Assembly: GCF_902500215.1 (NCBI RefSeq)
Contig: NZ_CABVOU010000024.1
Span: 1 to 55,899 of the forward strand
DNA: 55,899 nucleotides
From: Halomonas lysinitropha
Lineage (GTDB): Bacteria; Pseudomonadota; Gammaproteobacteria; Pseudomonadales; Halomonadaceae
Direction: 5' to 3'
Each line of letters starts with the position of its first letter. Position 1 is the first letter of the stretch. Below are positions 19,461-28,700 of the stretch, in pieces. Below the pieces are notes generated by a model. It had not been told where the DNA came from and searched no databases. It saw nothing but the letters and a program-made list of their open reading frames with translations. Position numbers and translations under genes: made by a program.

Positions 19461-19934
19461 ATGAGCGACACCAATACCATCGGCCTGCACGAGGCCAGCG
19501 CCAGCCAGCTGGCCGAGAAGCTCAACGAGCTGCTGGCCAACTACCAGATCTTCTACATGAACGTGCGCGGCTACCACTGGAACGTGAAGGGCCGCCAGTT
19601 CTTCCAGCTCCACGAGAAGTTCGAGGAGTTCTACACCGACCTGCTGACCAAGGTCGACGAGGTCGCCGAGCGCATCCTGACCCTGGGCCACCAGCCGGTT
19701 CACGCCTACAGCGACTACGTGAAGCTCGCCAGGATCCAGGAGGACAAGAACGTCCATGACGGCGAGGCCTGCGTGCGCGGTGTTCTAGAGGGCTATCAGA
19801 CCCTGATCGAGCTGCAGCGCGAGTTGCTCTCCCTGGCCTCGGATGCCGACGACGAGGGCACCGCCGCCCAGGCCGGCGACTACATCCGCGAGCAGGAGAA
19901 GACCGTGTGGATGCTGGGCGCCTACCTCGGCTGA
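19461..19934 (+). CDS. dps: Dps-family DNA-binding ferritin-like protein
   Basis: The 157-residue product matches Dps. It should form a dodecamer that oxidises Fe2+ with H2O2, stores iron and protects DNA in starvation. The ferroxidase region is YHWNVKGRQFFQLHEKFEEF then DLLTKVDEVAERI, carrying the paired His, Asp and Glu ligands shared across two subunits. The C-terminal helix ends EQEKTVWMLGAYLG. AAGGAGG lies seven bases before ATG 19461. A TTGACT at 19399 might be a -35, but I see no good -10 at standard spacing. Confidence 0.94.
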   Translation: MSDTNTIGLHEASASQLAEKLNELLANYQIFYMNVRGYHWNVKGRQFFQLHEKFEEFYTDLLTKVDEVAERILTLGHQPVHAYSDYVKLARIQEDKNVHDGEACVRGVLEGYQTLIELQRELLSLASDADDEGTAAQAGDYIREQEKTVWMLGAYLG

Positions 19935-19958
19935 TCACCGGCACCGCGGCACCCAAGC

Positions 19959-19992
19959 ACGACGACGCCGCCCCTCGGGGCGGCGTCGTCGT
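19959..19992. terminator. Bidirectional hairpin between dps and rmuC
   Basis: A 16-bp perfect stem (19959-19974 with 19977-19992) with a minimal loop sits between the convergent dps and rmuC genes. It lacks long T runs on either side. Confidence 0.6.
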
Positions 19993-20019
19993 TGCGGCGG
20001 CGAGCGTTCGGCCCGGGGC

Positions 20020-21435
20020 TCAGAAGGGCCCCGTCCCCTCGTCGTCCGGCTCGCCCTCCTCCCCGGCGGCCCGCACCAACTCCGTCGGCAAGGGTTTCTT
20101 CATGCGCACCCCCAGGCGCTGCAGCTCGGTGGCCTGGGCCACCAGGCTGCCCTGACCGCTGGAGAGCCGCGCCATGGCACGACGATGGCTGTCGCCCGCC
20201 CGCTCCAGGTGACGGCCGACCTCCTCGAGGCTCTCGACGAAGCCGGAGAACTTGGCCAGCAGTTTCTCGGCCCGGTCGCCGATCAGGCGCGCATTCTCGT
20301 TCTGTCGCTCCAGGCTCCACAGGCCGGCCACGGTGCGCAGGCTGGCCAGCAGGGTGGTCGGCGTGACCACCACTACCTGGCGGTCGAAGGCCTCCTGGAA
20401 GAGCGTGGGGTCGCGCTCGAAGGCGGCGGCAAACGCCGGTTCCACCGGCACGAAGAGGAACACGAAGTCCGGCGAGTTGAGTCCCGGCAGCGACGGGTAA
20501 TCCTTGCCCGAGAGCCCGGCGACATGACCCCGCAGCGACTGCAGATGGGCCTTCATGGCCGCCTCGCGCTCGGCCTCGTCCTCGGCGTTGACCACGCGGG
20601 TCCAGGCCACCAGCGACACCTTGGCGTCGATGATCAGATGGCGGTCGTCGGGCAGGTAGATCACCGCGTCGGGACGCTGGCGCCCCTGGTCGCCCTGCAG
20701 CGAGACCTCGCGGCGGTACTCGATGTCGCGGCGCAGGCCGCTGCGCTCCAGCACGGTCTCGAGCATCAGCTCGCCCCAGTGGCCCTGCGCCTTCTGGTCG
20801 CCCTTGAGGGCCCGGGCGAGGCCCGCGGCCTCGTCGCCGAGGCGGGCATTGAGCCCGGCGAGCTGCTCGAGGTGGGCCTTGAGGGAGCCGCTGTCGCGGC
20901 TCTGCTGGCCATGCAACTCCTCGACCCGACGGCGGAACTGGTCGACCTGTTCGCGGAAGGGGCGCAGCGTCGCCTCGAGGCTGTCGCGACTCTGCACCGA
21001 GAAGGCCTGCTGACGCTCCTCGAAGATGCGCCCGGCAAGCTGTTGGAACTCCTCCTTGAGACGCTCTCGGGCTTCCTCCATCAGGGCCAGCTGCTCCCGT
21101 TGCCGCAGCGCCATCTGCTCGCGCTCGGTCTCCAGCCGGGCGGCATGCTCGCGTCGCTCGGCCAGCCGGTCGCGCGTATCGGCCAGCTCGGCTTCCAGGG
21201 TGGCCAGGCGCTCGCGGCTGCCATCCAGCTGCGCATCGCTCTGGGCCAGCTCCTGCTCCAGCCGTCGCACGGTGGCCTCGCCCTCGGCAAGCGCCTGCTC
21301 CCGGAAGAAGAGACGTGCCTCGGCGGCGACCAGACGCCGGCGCCACGAGAGACCCGCCCAGGCCATCACCACCAGCAGCCCGGCCAGACCCGTGGCCAGC
21401 CAGGCAGGTGCCGTCCCCTGCAGCAGTTCGTTCAT
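20020..21435 (-). CDS. rmuC: DNA recombination protein RmuC
   Basis: The 471-residue protein has an N-terminal membrane segment (WLATGLAGLLVVMAWAG), then a long coiled coil from about residue 30 to 170 rich in Glu, Arg, Gln and Leu. The RmuC domain follows (VLERSGLRRDIEYRREVSLQ, PDAVIYLPDDRHLIIDAKVS and VTPTTLLASLRTVAGLW). RmuC limits inversions at short inverted repeats and has a nuclease-like fold. ATG 21435 was chosen to begin just before the membrane segment; an ATG 63 bases upstream is less likely. It lies 22 bases after the pepD stop. Confidence 0.92.
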   Translation of the reverse strand: MNELLQGTAPAWLATGLAGLLVVMAWAGLSWRRRLVAAEARLFFREQALAEGEATVRRLEQELAQSDAQLDGSRERLATLEAELADTRDRLAERREHAARLETEREQMALRQREQLALMEEARERLKEEFQQLAGRIFEERQQAFSVQSRDSLEATLRPFREQVDQFRRRVEELHGQQSRDSGSLKAHLEQLAGLNARLGDEAAGLARALKGDQKAQGHWGELMLETVLERSGLRRDIEYRREVSLQGDQGRQRPDAVIYLPDDRHLIIDAKVSLVAWTRVVNAEDEAEREAAMKAHLQSLRGHVAGLSGKDYPSLPGLNSPDFVFLFVPVEPAFAAAFERDPTLFQEAFDRQVVVVTPTTLLASLRTVAGLWSLERQNENARLIGDRAEKLLAKFSGFVESLEEVGRHLERAGDSHRRAMARLSSGQGSLVAQATELQRLGVRMKKPLPTELVRAAGEEGEPDDEGTGPF

Positions 21436-21457
21436 CACGACCTCGAGTGTGAAGCGA

Positions 21458-22930
21458 TCAAGGCGTCTCGCCCCGGGCCAGGTCCTCGACCAGGGCACGC
21501 AGCAGCTCCCAGAACTCCGTCACGGAGGCCAGTTCCACCCGCTCGTCGGGGGAGTGGGCGCCGCGGATCAACGGGCCGAAGGAGATCATGTCCAGCTGCG
21601 GATACTTGCCACCGAGGATGCCGCATTCGAGCCCGGCGTGGATCACCCTGGCCTCGGGGTCACTGCCCAGCCGCTCACGGTGCAGGCGACAGAAGCGCGC
21701 CAGCAGGGGGCTTTCCGGGTTCGGCGCCCAGCCCGGATAGGCGTTCTCGACCCGGGTGCGCGCCCCGATCAGCTCGAAAAGCGCCCGGAAACGGTCGGCG
21801 AGGTCCCGGGTGGCACTGTCGCGTAGCGAACGCACCAGGGCGCAGAGGTGGAAGCGCCCGCCCTCCAGGCTGACCACGCCCAGGTTGTTGGAGGTCTCCA
21901 CCACTCCCGGGACCGCGACGCTCATGCGCTCGACGCCGCAGGGGGCCACGTGCAGGGCGCGGACCAGCAGTTGACTGGCCTGCTCCGTCAGCGCCTCGGC
22001 CGGCCGGATGTCCAGTGGCGACAGCGTCAGGGTGAGCCCTTCGTCGACCCCGGCCAGTTCGGCGCGCAGCTCCTCCTGCAGCACGGACACTCGCTCACTG
22101 GCCGACACCTGTTCGTCGTCGGGCAGCACCAGGGTGGCGAAGGCCTCGCGCGGCAAGGCATTACGCAGGGTGCCGCCACGGTAGTCGATCAGCCGCGCAC
22201 CGCAGGGCTCGAGGGCACGCAGCACCCGCACCAGCAGCCGGTTGGCATTGCCGCGCCCCTTGTGGATATCGATACCGGAATGCCCCCCCGAGAGCCCGGT
22301 CAGCGACAGCTGCAGCACCACCTTGTCGTCGCCCAGCGGCGCGCTGGGCAGCTGCGCCTCGACGATGACGTCGGCGCCGCCGGCGCAGCCGATGTAGACC
22401 TGGCCACGATCCTCGGAGTCCAGGTTGAGCAGCAGGCTTCCCTCGAGCCACCCCTCGGCCAGGTTGAGGGCCCCGCCCATGGAGGACTCCTCTTCCAGGG
22501 TGAAGAGCGCCTCCAGCGGGCCATGCACCAGGGTCTCGTCCTCGAGGATCGCCAGCGCCGCCGCCACCCCCAGGCCGTTGTCCGCCCCCAGGGTGGTATC
22601 GCAGGCGCGCAGCCAGCCATCGTCGTCCACCCGGGTCTCGATGGCATCCCGGGTGAAGTCGTGGGGATGGTCGGCATTGGATTGGGCCACCATGTCCAGG
22701 TGGCCCTGCAGGATGATTCCCGGCGCCGACTCGAAGCCGGCGGAGGCGGGCTTGCGGATGCGCAGGTTACCGAAGGCGTCGCGGTCGTGGGCCAGCCCCA
22801 GGCCGTCGGCCCAGCGCTCGAGGATCGCCACCAGGGCGGCCTCGTGGCCGGAAGGACGCGGCGTATTGCACAGGGTGCGGAAGTGGCGCCACAGGAGGCG
22901 AGGGGAAAGTTGCTCGAGATGTTCGTTCAT
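21458..22930 (-). CDS. pepD: Aminoacyl-histidine dipeptidase (M20)
   Basis: The 490-residue cytosolic zinc peptidase cleaves Xaa-His and other dipeptides. M20 residues are visible: LQGHLDMVAQ (His ligand and neighbouring Asp), TTLGADNGLG (bridging Asp) and FTLEEESSMGGA (catalytic Glu pair). VIHAGLECGILGGKYP near the C-terminus is also conserved in PepD. ATG 22930 begins MNEHLEQLSPRLLW, matching the family N-terminus (about 485 residues). It lies 32 bases downstream of tmcA on the same strand. Confidence 0.94.
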   Translation of the reverse strand: MNEHLEQLSPRLLWRHFRTLCNTPRPSGHEAALVAILERWADGLGLAHDRDAFGNLRIRKPASAGFESAPGIILQGHLDMVAQSNADHPHDFTRDAIETRVDDDGWLRACDTTLGADNGLGVAAALAILEDETLVHGPLEALFTLEEESSMGGALNLAEGWLEGSLLLNLDSEDRGQVYIGCAGGADVIVEAQLPSAPLGDDKVVLQLSLTGLSGGHSGIDIHKGRGNANRLLVRVLRALEPCGARLIDYRGGTLRNALPREAFATLVLPDDEQVSASERVSVLQEELRAELAGVDEGLTLTLSPLDIRPAEALTEQASQLLVRALHVAPCGVERMSVAVPGVVETSNNLGVVSLEGGRFHLCALVRSLRDSATRDLADRFRALFELIGARTRVENAYPGWAPNPESPLLARFCRLHRERLGSDPEARVIHAGLECGILGGKYPQLDMISFGPLIRGAHSPDERVELASVTEFWELLRALVEDLARGETP

Positions 22931-22962
22931 GGCGGTCCTGCTTCGCGATTGACCCGGGAACT

Positions 22963-25146
22963 CTACCGGCCGGCCTCGCCCGGGGAAAGCCCGCGTTCGG
23001 CGCCGAGACGACCTGCCACGACCTCGCGCAGCCAGGCCAGCACGCCTCGCTTTCCCGATACGCCAAGGCGCGCTGCCAGCCAGGCCGTCGCACGCCCCTG
23101 GAAGGCCCAGGCGGCCAGCAGGGCCAGCGTCTCGTCCTGGCAACCCGCCAGGCGTGTAGCATGGCATCTTACCAGGGCCTGGATCGCCGGACGGGCCAGG
23201 GCAGGCTCGCGATGGCCGAAGGCCACGTCGTCGAGGTCGCGGCGGTCCTCGTCGCCAAGCAGCGGGGCGGGCGACTCGGCGACCAGGGCCACCACCACCG
23301 CCGGCGCCAACTCGGCCAGTTCGAAGGCCAGCAACCCCGGCAACTGTCGGTGGAAGCGGGCCTGGAGGCGCTCGGCAAGTCGCTCCCCTCGCGGACTGGT
23401 GGGCCTTGCCACCATCAGGGCGTGCTCGCCGGTGGCCGCCTCCCGGGTCAGTCCCAGACGCACCGCCCGAAAGCCCGCCGCCTGCCAGAAGGCCTGCAGC
23501 CCCGCTTCAGCGCCGAAGCTCGCCCCCAGCAGGTCGATGCCGTCGCAACGGGCTCGAGCGACCTCGGCCTCGATCAGTTGGCGCCCCGTCCCGTAGCGGC
23601 GCTGCTCGACCGGCACGGCGATGCGCAGCACCCGCCGCAGATGGGCGGTCAGCGCCTCACGCTCGCCGGCATGGGCGGCCAGCGACTGGGCCAGCAGATG
23701 GCCTCGCGGGCGCCGCTCGCCCCGCGCCACCTGCTCGGCCAGGTCAGTCTCGAAGCCTCCCTCGTCACCGCTCACCACGACACCCCGCAGAGCCGGCCCG
23801 GCCTCCAGGGTGGAAAGCGCAACGCCCGGGCCATCCAGCAGGTGACGCAAGTCGGCAGGCGTGGTGCGGTAGTGTGCCTGCACCAGCAGGCCAAAGAGCG
23901 CGCGCAGCCGCGGCTCGTCGTGGGCCAAGGCATCGCGGTCCAGGCGTCTAAGGGTCGGCTCTCCCCCGGCGCCTGCACAGGCCGCGGGCTCGGCATCCAG
24001 CAGCAACAGGCGCGAGGTCAGCGCCTCCAGCGGATCGCCCAGGGCCCAGCGGATCGGCTCGGCCAGGTGGTACGCCCGCCAGTCGGGGGTCTGGCGCATG
24101 AGCCGTTCGCGGAAACGAAGTGCGAAGCCGCGTCCCGATCCCTCGTAACCATGGATCGTCGTGGCAAAGGCGATGCGTGGGAAGTCGGAGAGCCAGCGTC
24201 CAAGCAATGGCGCGGGAATCGCCGCCGCCTCGTCGACCAGCAGCAGCCGGCCGGGGCCACCGACCTCGCCCTGCTCGGCCAGCTGTCCCAGCGCGTCGGG
24301 AGGCAGGAAGGCGACCCGGCCGCGACCCGCCTCGAAGGCATTGCCGCGCCGCTGCCCCTCGGGGCAGAGCGCTGCCAGCCGCTCGAAGAGCCCGGCCACG
24401 GCCGAGGGGCGCGGTGCCGTGACCAGGATTTCCGTCTCCCCTGCCGCCAGCAGCCGCGCACAGGCGATGCCCAGGGCCGCCGTCTTGCCGCGACCGCGGT
24501 CGGCGGTCAGCACCAGCGGCCGACGGCGACGCAGCCGGGTAAGCCTTGCCACCGCCTCGGCCTGGTCAGGAGTAAGGCAGTCCGGGTCCTCGATGCTCGA
24601 TGCCCTCCCTGACGGCGGTACCTCGAGCAGCGGCAGACCCTGCGGCACCTCACCCGCCGTCCAGCGGATCACGCGCTGGTCGGCCAACAGCAGACGGGCA
24701 AGCCGGGCCAGATAGCGAGCGCTGAGCTGCTCGGCCCGCCAGGGGTATTCGGCCAGACGGCGGTAGTCGGCATCGGGGTACGCGCCCCAGTCGGGCGGGG
24801 TCATCAGCACCAGCAGGCCACCGGCTCGCAACGTGCCGGACAGCGCACCGAAGGCCTCGGGATCGAAGCCGCTCTCGGCCGAGACGGCATCGAACACCAC
24901 CAGGTCCTGTTCGCCCCCCAGGCGCGTGCGGGCCTTGGCCGCCGGCAACCAGCGCGATACCTCGATGCCTTCGCCAGGCTCGGCGGCGACCCACAGCGGC
25001 GACAACCAGGCACTCTCCTGCCAAAGGGCCAGGGCCTCCCGACGGCAGGCATCGGAGGTACCGCTCAACCAGACCAGGCTGCGCCAGCGATGCTGCCTCA
25101 GCCGGCGCCGGGTATCCTGCAGGAAAGCGAAACGGTCGCGGGTCAT
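22963..25146 (-). CDS. tmcA: tRNA(Met) cytidine acetyltransferase
   Basis: The 727-residue TmcA makes N4-acetylcytidine at the wobble base of elongator tRNA-Met using acetyl-CoA and ATP. Domain order: an N-terminal domain (to about residue 170), an RNA-helicase-like ATPase with Walker A ADRGRGKTAALG (about 214-225) and a DEAA-type motif VDEAAAIPAPLL, then a GNAT acetyltransferase region (VEQRRYGTGRQLIEAEVARA) and a C-terminal tRNA-binding tail. Length is slightly above E. coli TmcA (671). ATG 25146 has AAGGAG about eight bases upstream. Confidence 0.94.
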   Translation of the reverse strand: MTRDRFAFLQDTRRRLRQHRWRSLVWLSGTSDACRREALALWQESAWLSPLWVAAEPGEGIEVSRWLPAAKARTRLGGEQDLVVFDAVSAESGFDPEAFGALSGTLRAGGLLVLMTPPDWGAYPDADYRRLAEYPWRAEQLSARYLARLARLLLADQRVIRWTAGEVPQGLPLLEVPPSGRASSIEDPDCLTPDQAEAVARLTRLRRRRPLVLTADRGRGKTAALGIACARLLAAGETEILVTAPRPSAVAGLFERLAALCPEGQRRGNAFEAGRGRVAFLPPDALGQLAEQGEVGGPGRLLLVDEAAAIPAPLLGRWLSDFPRIAFATTIHGYEGSGRGFALRFRERLMRQTPDWRAYHLAEPIRWALGDPLEALTSRLLLLDAEPAACAGAGGEPTLRRLDRDALAHDEPRLRALFGLLVQAHYRTTPADLRHLLDGPGVALSTLEAGPALRGVVVSGDEGGFETDLAEQVARGERRPRGHLLAQSLAAHAGEREALTAHLRRVLRIAVPVEQRRYGTGRQLIEAEVARARCDGIDLLGASFGAEAGLQAFWQAAGFRAVRLGLTREAATGEHALMVARPTSPRGERLAERLQARFHRQLPGLLAFELAELAPAVVVALVAESPAPLLGDEDRRDLDDVAFGHREPALARPAIQALVRCHATRLAGCQDETLALLAAWAFQGRATAWLAARLGVSGKRGVLAWLREVVAGRLGAERGLSPGEAGR

Positions 25147-25490
25147 TAAAGGCTCCTTCGGAATTTCAACTTTGGTCTAAGTCCGTGCGACCTTTCAACG
25201 CTGGCAGGCGTTAAGGCAGTGCAACATAGCTGTCATACGATCGTTTTATCCTATTGATTAAAAAGAACTTATCCATGGCTAGAGGAGAGCCAGGCAGGCC
25301 CTGACCGAGGCGGCGGAGCGGCCAAGGTCTCAGTCGAGTGTGTCCGCCGCCCCATGCTAGCTTGTCTGCTGTTGTCGGGTTGCGCGAATGGGCAGACCCG
25401 CCCGCGGGGCAGACGGCCGCTTCCCTGCACCCACGGCCGACTTCCATCGACCTCTCGACAAGCAGAACAACCCACCAAGGGAGCACCTCC
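25147..25490. promoter_or_regulatory. 344-base intergenic region between tmcA and TRAP genes
   Basis: This gene-free stretch separates divergent tmcA and the TRAP substrate-binding gene and should carry both promoters. It holds an AT-rich island at about 25225-25275 in otherwise GC-rich DNA. Inside it, TGTCATACGATCG (about 25230-25242) resembles half-sites of GntR/FadR-type operators. No convincing -35/-10 pair or small ORF was found. A GGGAG site precedes the ATG at 25491. Confidence 0.35.
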
Positions 25491-26594
25491 ATGAAGAAGA
25501 TGAACAAATTTGCCCTCACCGGGCTGGCAGCGGGCGTTGCCCTCGCCGCCATGAGCTCCACTGCCCAGGCCCAGGAGCAGTGGACCATGACCACCACCTG
25601 GCCGGACAACCTGGACCTGATCCAGATCGACCGCCACTGGGTCGAGCTGGTCAACCACCTGGTCGGTGACGAACTCACGATCGAGTTCCGCGCCGGCGGC
25701 ACCCTGATGCCCGGCACCGAGGTCTTCGATGCCACCCAGACCGGCAGCATCGAGGCCGCCGGCGACTGGCCCGGGTACTGGGCGGGTTACAGCCCGGCCT
25801 TCTCGCCGCTCGCCACCACCACCAGCCTGTTCAATGGCGTCGACTACCTGAACTGGATCATGGAGTGGGGCGGCTTCGACCTCTATCAGGAGGTCTATGG
25901 CGACTACAACATGGTCTACCTGCCCTACGGCATCACCAACAACGAGTCCGGCTTCCGCGGCGGCACGCCCATCGAGAGCATCGCCGACCTGGAGGGCAAG
26001 CGCCTGCGTCTTTCCGGCCGCGACCAGGGACGCGTGCTCGAGGAACTGGGCGGCTCCCAGGTCACCCTGGCCGGCGGCGAAATCTACCAGGCCATCGAGC
26101 GTGGCGTGGTCGACGGCGCCGAGTTCTCCACCCCGGGCGTGGACTACAAGGCCGGCTTCTCCGAGGTGGCCGACTACTGGTCCGTGCCGGGCTGGCATCA
26201 GTCTGCCAGCGTGTTCGGCGTGATGATCAACCAGGAGGCCTGGGACGCCCTCTCCGAGGAGACCCAGGAGACGCTGAAGATCGCCGCCGAGGCCACCATG
26301 GCCTGGTCGCTGGCCTGGTCCGAGCGCGAGTCCACCGAGGGCACGGTGAAGTTCAAGGAGGACGGCACCGAGATCAACCAGCTCTCCGAAGAGGACCTGG
26401 CCGAGATCCAGGAAATCACCAACAACGTGATCGTCCAGGGGGCCTGCGAGGACCCGATGCACGCCAAGGTCTATCACTCCATGATCAGCTACATGGAACA
26501 CTACGCCAACTGGCGTGACATCTCGGTGCCCTACAACATGAGCCGCGTCACCGACAACCTGCCGTCGCTGGAGGAGATCGAAGCCTGCATGTAA
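25491..26594 (+). CDS. TRAP transporter substrate-binding protein (DctP/TakP-like)
   Basis: The 367-residue periplasmic protein has a signal peptide of about 25 residues ending STAQAQ. It resembles the DctP branch containing TakP (2-oxoacid binding): TMTTTWPDNLDLI, GWHQSASVFGVMIN, a middle DLEGKRLRLSGRDQG and the substrate-arginine region. It captures a small carboxylate and hands it to the DctQM permease. ATG 25491 follows GGGAG; upstream in-frame sequence lacks signal character. Separation from dctQ by a hairpin-rich spacer suggests higher expression of this subunit. Lactate, oxoacids or other organic acids are plausible substrates. Confidence 0.87.
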   Translation: MKKMNKFALTGLAAGVALAAMSSTAQAQEQWTMTTTWPDNLDLIQIDRHWVELVNHLVGDELTIEFRAGGTLMPGTEVFDATQTGSIEAAGDWPGYWAGYSPAFSPLATTTSLFNGVDYLNWIMEWGGFDLYQEVYGDYNMVYLPYGITNNESGFRGGTPIESIADLEGKRLRLSGRDQGRVLEELGGSQVTLAGGEIYQAIERGVVDGAEFSTPGVDYKAGFSEVADYWSVPGWHQSASVFGVMINQEAWDALSEETQETLKIAAEATMAWSLAWSERESTEGTVKFKEDGTEINQLSEEDLAEIQEITNNVIVQGACEDPMHAKVYHSMISYMEHYANWRDISVPYNMSRVTDNLPSLEEIEACM

Positions 26595-26656
26595 GGCTTC
26601 GCCAGGGCCCTCCCTGGAGGGCCTGATGCCTGGCCGGCGGCCGATCGTCGCCGGCC
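26581..26656 (+). promoter_or_regulatory. Three consecutive hairpins between TRAP SBP and permease genes
   Basis: Arms AAGCCT/AGGCTT (26581-26599), an inverted repeat at 26603-26625 (8 bp around a 2-base loop), and an 8-bp stem at 26632-26639 with 26649-26656 follow one another. None has a T tract. They may shield the upstream mRNA 3' end or attenuate read-through, giving more SBP than permease. Confidence 0.4.
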
Positions 26657-26698
26657 GGCAGTGTGTCGTTCTCCCACTGATTCACGAGATCCCCGCAC

Positions 26699-27202
26699 AT
26701 GAACGCCATTGCCAAGGTCATCGATGCCCTCAACGAGGCATTCGGTCGCCTGATCGCCCCGCTGATCGCCGTGATCACGCTGATCGTGATCTACGATATT
26801 GCCATGCGCTTCTTCATCGGACGCCCCAGTGACTGGGCCTTCGATGTCACCAAGATGCTGTTCGGCGTCCACTTCATGCTGATGGCTGCCTACGGGCTGC
26901 GCCACCATGCCCATGTGGAGGTCGACGTCCTCAAGCGGCTGCTCTCGCGCCGCAAGCAGGCCGCCCTCGAGATCCTGGGCTATCTGATCTTCTTCGTGCC
27001 CTTCATCTGGATGCTGCTGACCCTGGGCTGGGACTTCTTCGAGCGCTCCTTCAGCCGCGGCGAGACCACTTACGGCATGGTCGCCATCCCTGTCTATCCG
27101 GTGAAGGCGGTCATCGTCATCGCCGCCTTCCTGATCCTGCTGCAGGCCGTTGCCATCGTCATTCGGGCCATCCAGCAACTGCGCGAGGAGGAGGCCGCAT
27201 GA
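26699..27202 (+). CDS. TRAP transporter small permease subunit (DctQ)
   Basis: The 167-residue protein has four membrane segments, starting LIAPLIAVITLIVIYDIAMRF. The DctQ signature is in FFIGRPSDWAFDVTKM and AYGLRHHAHVEVDVL. It pairs with the large subunit to form the Na+-driven TRAP permease. Its last four bases overlap the DctM start (ATGA). A weak ribosome site precedes the ATG. Confidence 0.92.
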   Translation: MNAIAKVIDALNEAFGRLIAPLIAVITLIVIYDIAMRFFIGRPSDWAFDVTKMLFGVHFMLMAAYGLRHHAHVEVDVLKRLLSRRKQAALEILGYLIFFVPFIWMLLTLGWDFFERSFSRGETTYGMVAIPVYPVKAVIVIAAFLILLQAVAIVIRAIQQLREEEAA

Positions 27203-28524
27203 GTGCCGAAATGCTCACCCTGTTCATGTTCGGCGGCCTGCTGGTCGGCCTGTTCATGGGCCATCCGCTGGCCTTCGTGCTGGGCGGCATCGCCGTGCTC
27301 GGCGCCTGGCTCGGCCCCGGTGCCAAGATCCTCGGCACCCTGATCAACAATATCTACGGCAACGCCATGGACAACTACGTCCTGGTGGCCATCCCGCTGT
27401 TCATCCTGATGGCACGCTTCCTCAACGACTCGGGGGTCACCGAGAAGATGTTCGAGGCAATGCGCCTGCTGCTCGCCAACCTGCGCGGTGGCCTGGCGCT
27501 TACCGTGGTCATCGTCTCGGTGCTGCTGGCCGCCACCACCGGCATCGTCGGTGCCTCGATCGCGGTGATGGGCATGATCGCCCTGGTGCCAATGCTCAAG
27601 TACGGCTACAACAAGGAGCTCAGCACCGGCGTGATCATGGCCAGCGGCTGCCTGGGCATCCTGATTCCCCCGAGTATCATGCTGATCCTGATGGCCAGCT
27701 ACTCGCCGGTCTCGGTGGGCGCGCTGTTCGCCGGCGCCCTGGTACCCGGTGTGATGCTGGGCGCCATGTATGCCCTCTATGTGCTGATTATTTGCTTTAT
27801 CAAGCCTGCCTACGGCCCCCGCGTGCCAGCTGAAGAGCGTGCCGAGACCAGCACCCGCGAGCTGCTGATCATGCTGGCCAAGTACGTACTCCCCCCCATG
27901 TCGCTGATCCTGGGTGTGCTGGGCGCCCTATTCACCGGCATCGCTACCGCCACCGAGGCCTCAGCGATCGGCGTGACCATCGCCTTCCTGCTGTTCCTGA
28001 TCTTCGGCGACCGCAAGATCTCGACCTGCTACCGCACGCTGATCGATGCCAGCAAGACCACCACCATGGTGATGCTGGTACTGGTCGGCGCCACCGCCTT
28101 CACTGGGGTCTTCTCCCGTGGCGGCGGCATGCAGGTGATCCACGACCTGGTCATGGCGATGCCGGGCGGCACCACGGGAGCGCTGATCCTGATGCTGTTT
28201 CTGGTCTTCATCCTGGGCATGTTCCTGGACTGGACCGGCATCGTGCTGTTGAGCTTCCCGATCATGCTGCCGATCGTCGAGAACATGGGTGTCGACGTGC
28301 TGTGGTTCGTGGTGATGGTCGCCGTGGTACTGCAGACCTCTTTCCTCACCCCACCCTTCGGCTATGCGCTCTTCTACCTCAAGGGGGTGGCACCACCTGG
28401 CGTTGAAATCGTCGATCTCTACAAGGCAGTGATTCCCTTCGTCGCCATTATCGTGCTGGCCTGCCTGCTGATGGCCTTCTTCCCCTCCCTGATCCTTGGC
28501 CTGCCGTCGGTTCTGCTGGGGTAG
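27199..28524 (+). CDS. TRAP transporter large permease subunit (DctM)
   Basis: The 441-residue protein has about 12 membrane segments of the DctM/ion-transporter superfamily. Typical pieces are FMGHPLAFVLGGIAVLGAWL, NYVLVAIPLFILMARFL, LLAATTGIVGASIAVMGMI and GCLGILIPPSIMLILMASYS. It carries the substrate and Na+ path. Start overlaps the DctQ stop (ATGA), so synthesis is coupled. A terminator follows at 28558. Confidence 0.93.
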   Translation: MSAEMLTLFMFGGLLVGLFMGHPLAFVLGGIAVLGAWLGPGAKILGTLINNIYGNAMDNYVLVAIPLFILMARFLNDSGVTEKMFEAMRLLLANLRGGLALTVVIVSVLLAATTGIVGASIAVMGMIALVPMLKYGYNKELSTGVIMASGCLGILIPPSIMLILMASYSPVSVGALFAGALVPGVMLGAMYALYVLIICFIKPAYGPRVPAEERAETSTRELLIMLAKYVLPPMSLILGVLGALFTGIATATEASAIGVTIAFLLFLIFGDRKISTCYRTLIDASKTTTMVMLVLVGATAFTGVFSRGGGMQVIHDLVMAMPGGTTGALILMLFLVFILGMFLDWTGIVLLSFPIMLPIVENMGVDVLWFVVMVAVVLQTSFLTPPFGYALFYLKGVAPPGVEIVDLYKAVIPFVAIIVLACLLMAFFPSLILGLPSVLLG

Positions 28525-28557
28525 TCAGCGCGTAGCACCTGCCGTGGCAACACCAGG

Positions 28558-28588
28558 CGCCCGCCGCTCACCGAGCGGCGGGCGTTTA
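28558..28588 (+). terminator. Rho-independent terminator of TRAP operon
   Basis: A 12-bp perfect stem (28558-28569 with 28573-28584), a 3-base loop and TTTA follow the DctM stop by about 33 bases. Confidence 0.75.
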
Positions 28589-28633
28589 TGTTGATGCGGA
28601 TCAGTGGCAGTAGCTGCAGCCAGGAGGGGCAGC

Positions 28634-28647
28634 TGATACAATTCTCA
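28634..28647. promoter_or_regulatory. Weak Fur-like site upstream of iron permease gene
   Basis: TGATACAATTCTCA partly matches the Fur half-site arrangement (TGATAAT/ATTATCA) and lies about 54 bases before the fbpB-like TTG start. The match is poor, and it is reported only because of the gene it precedes. Confidence 0.2.
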
Positions 28648-28700
28648 CGCGTAAATGCCTCGCATCCACAGCCTCCAGACTTCGCTGGAAGGAGACCTCG

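Noticed and set aside
25205..25225. Possible sigma-54 site (TGGCAGG)
   Set aside because: The -12 part (TTGC) is missing at the required distance.
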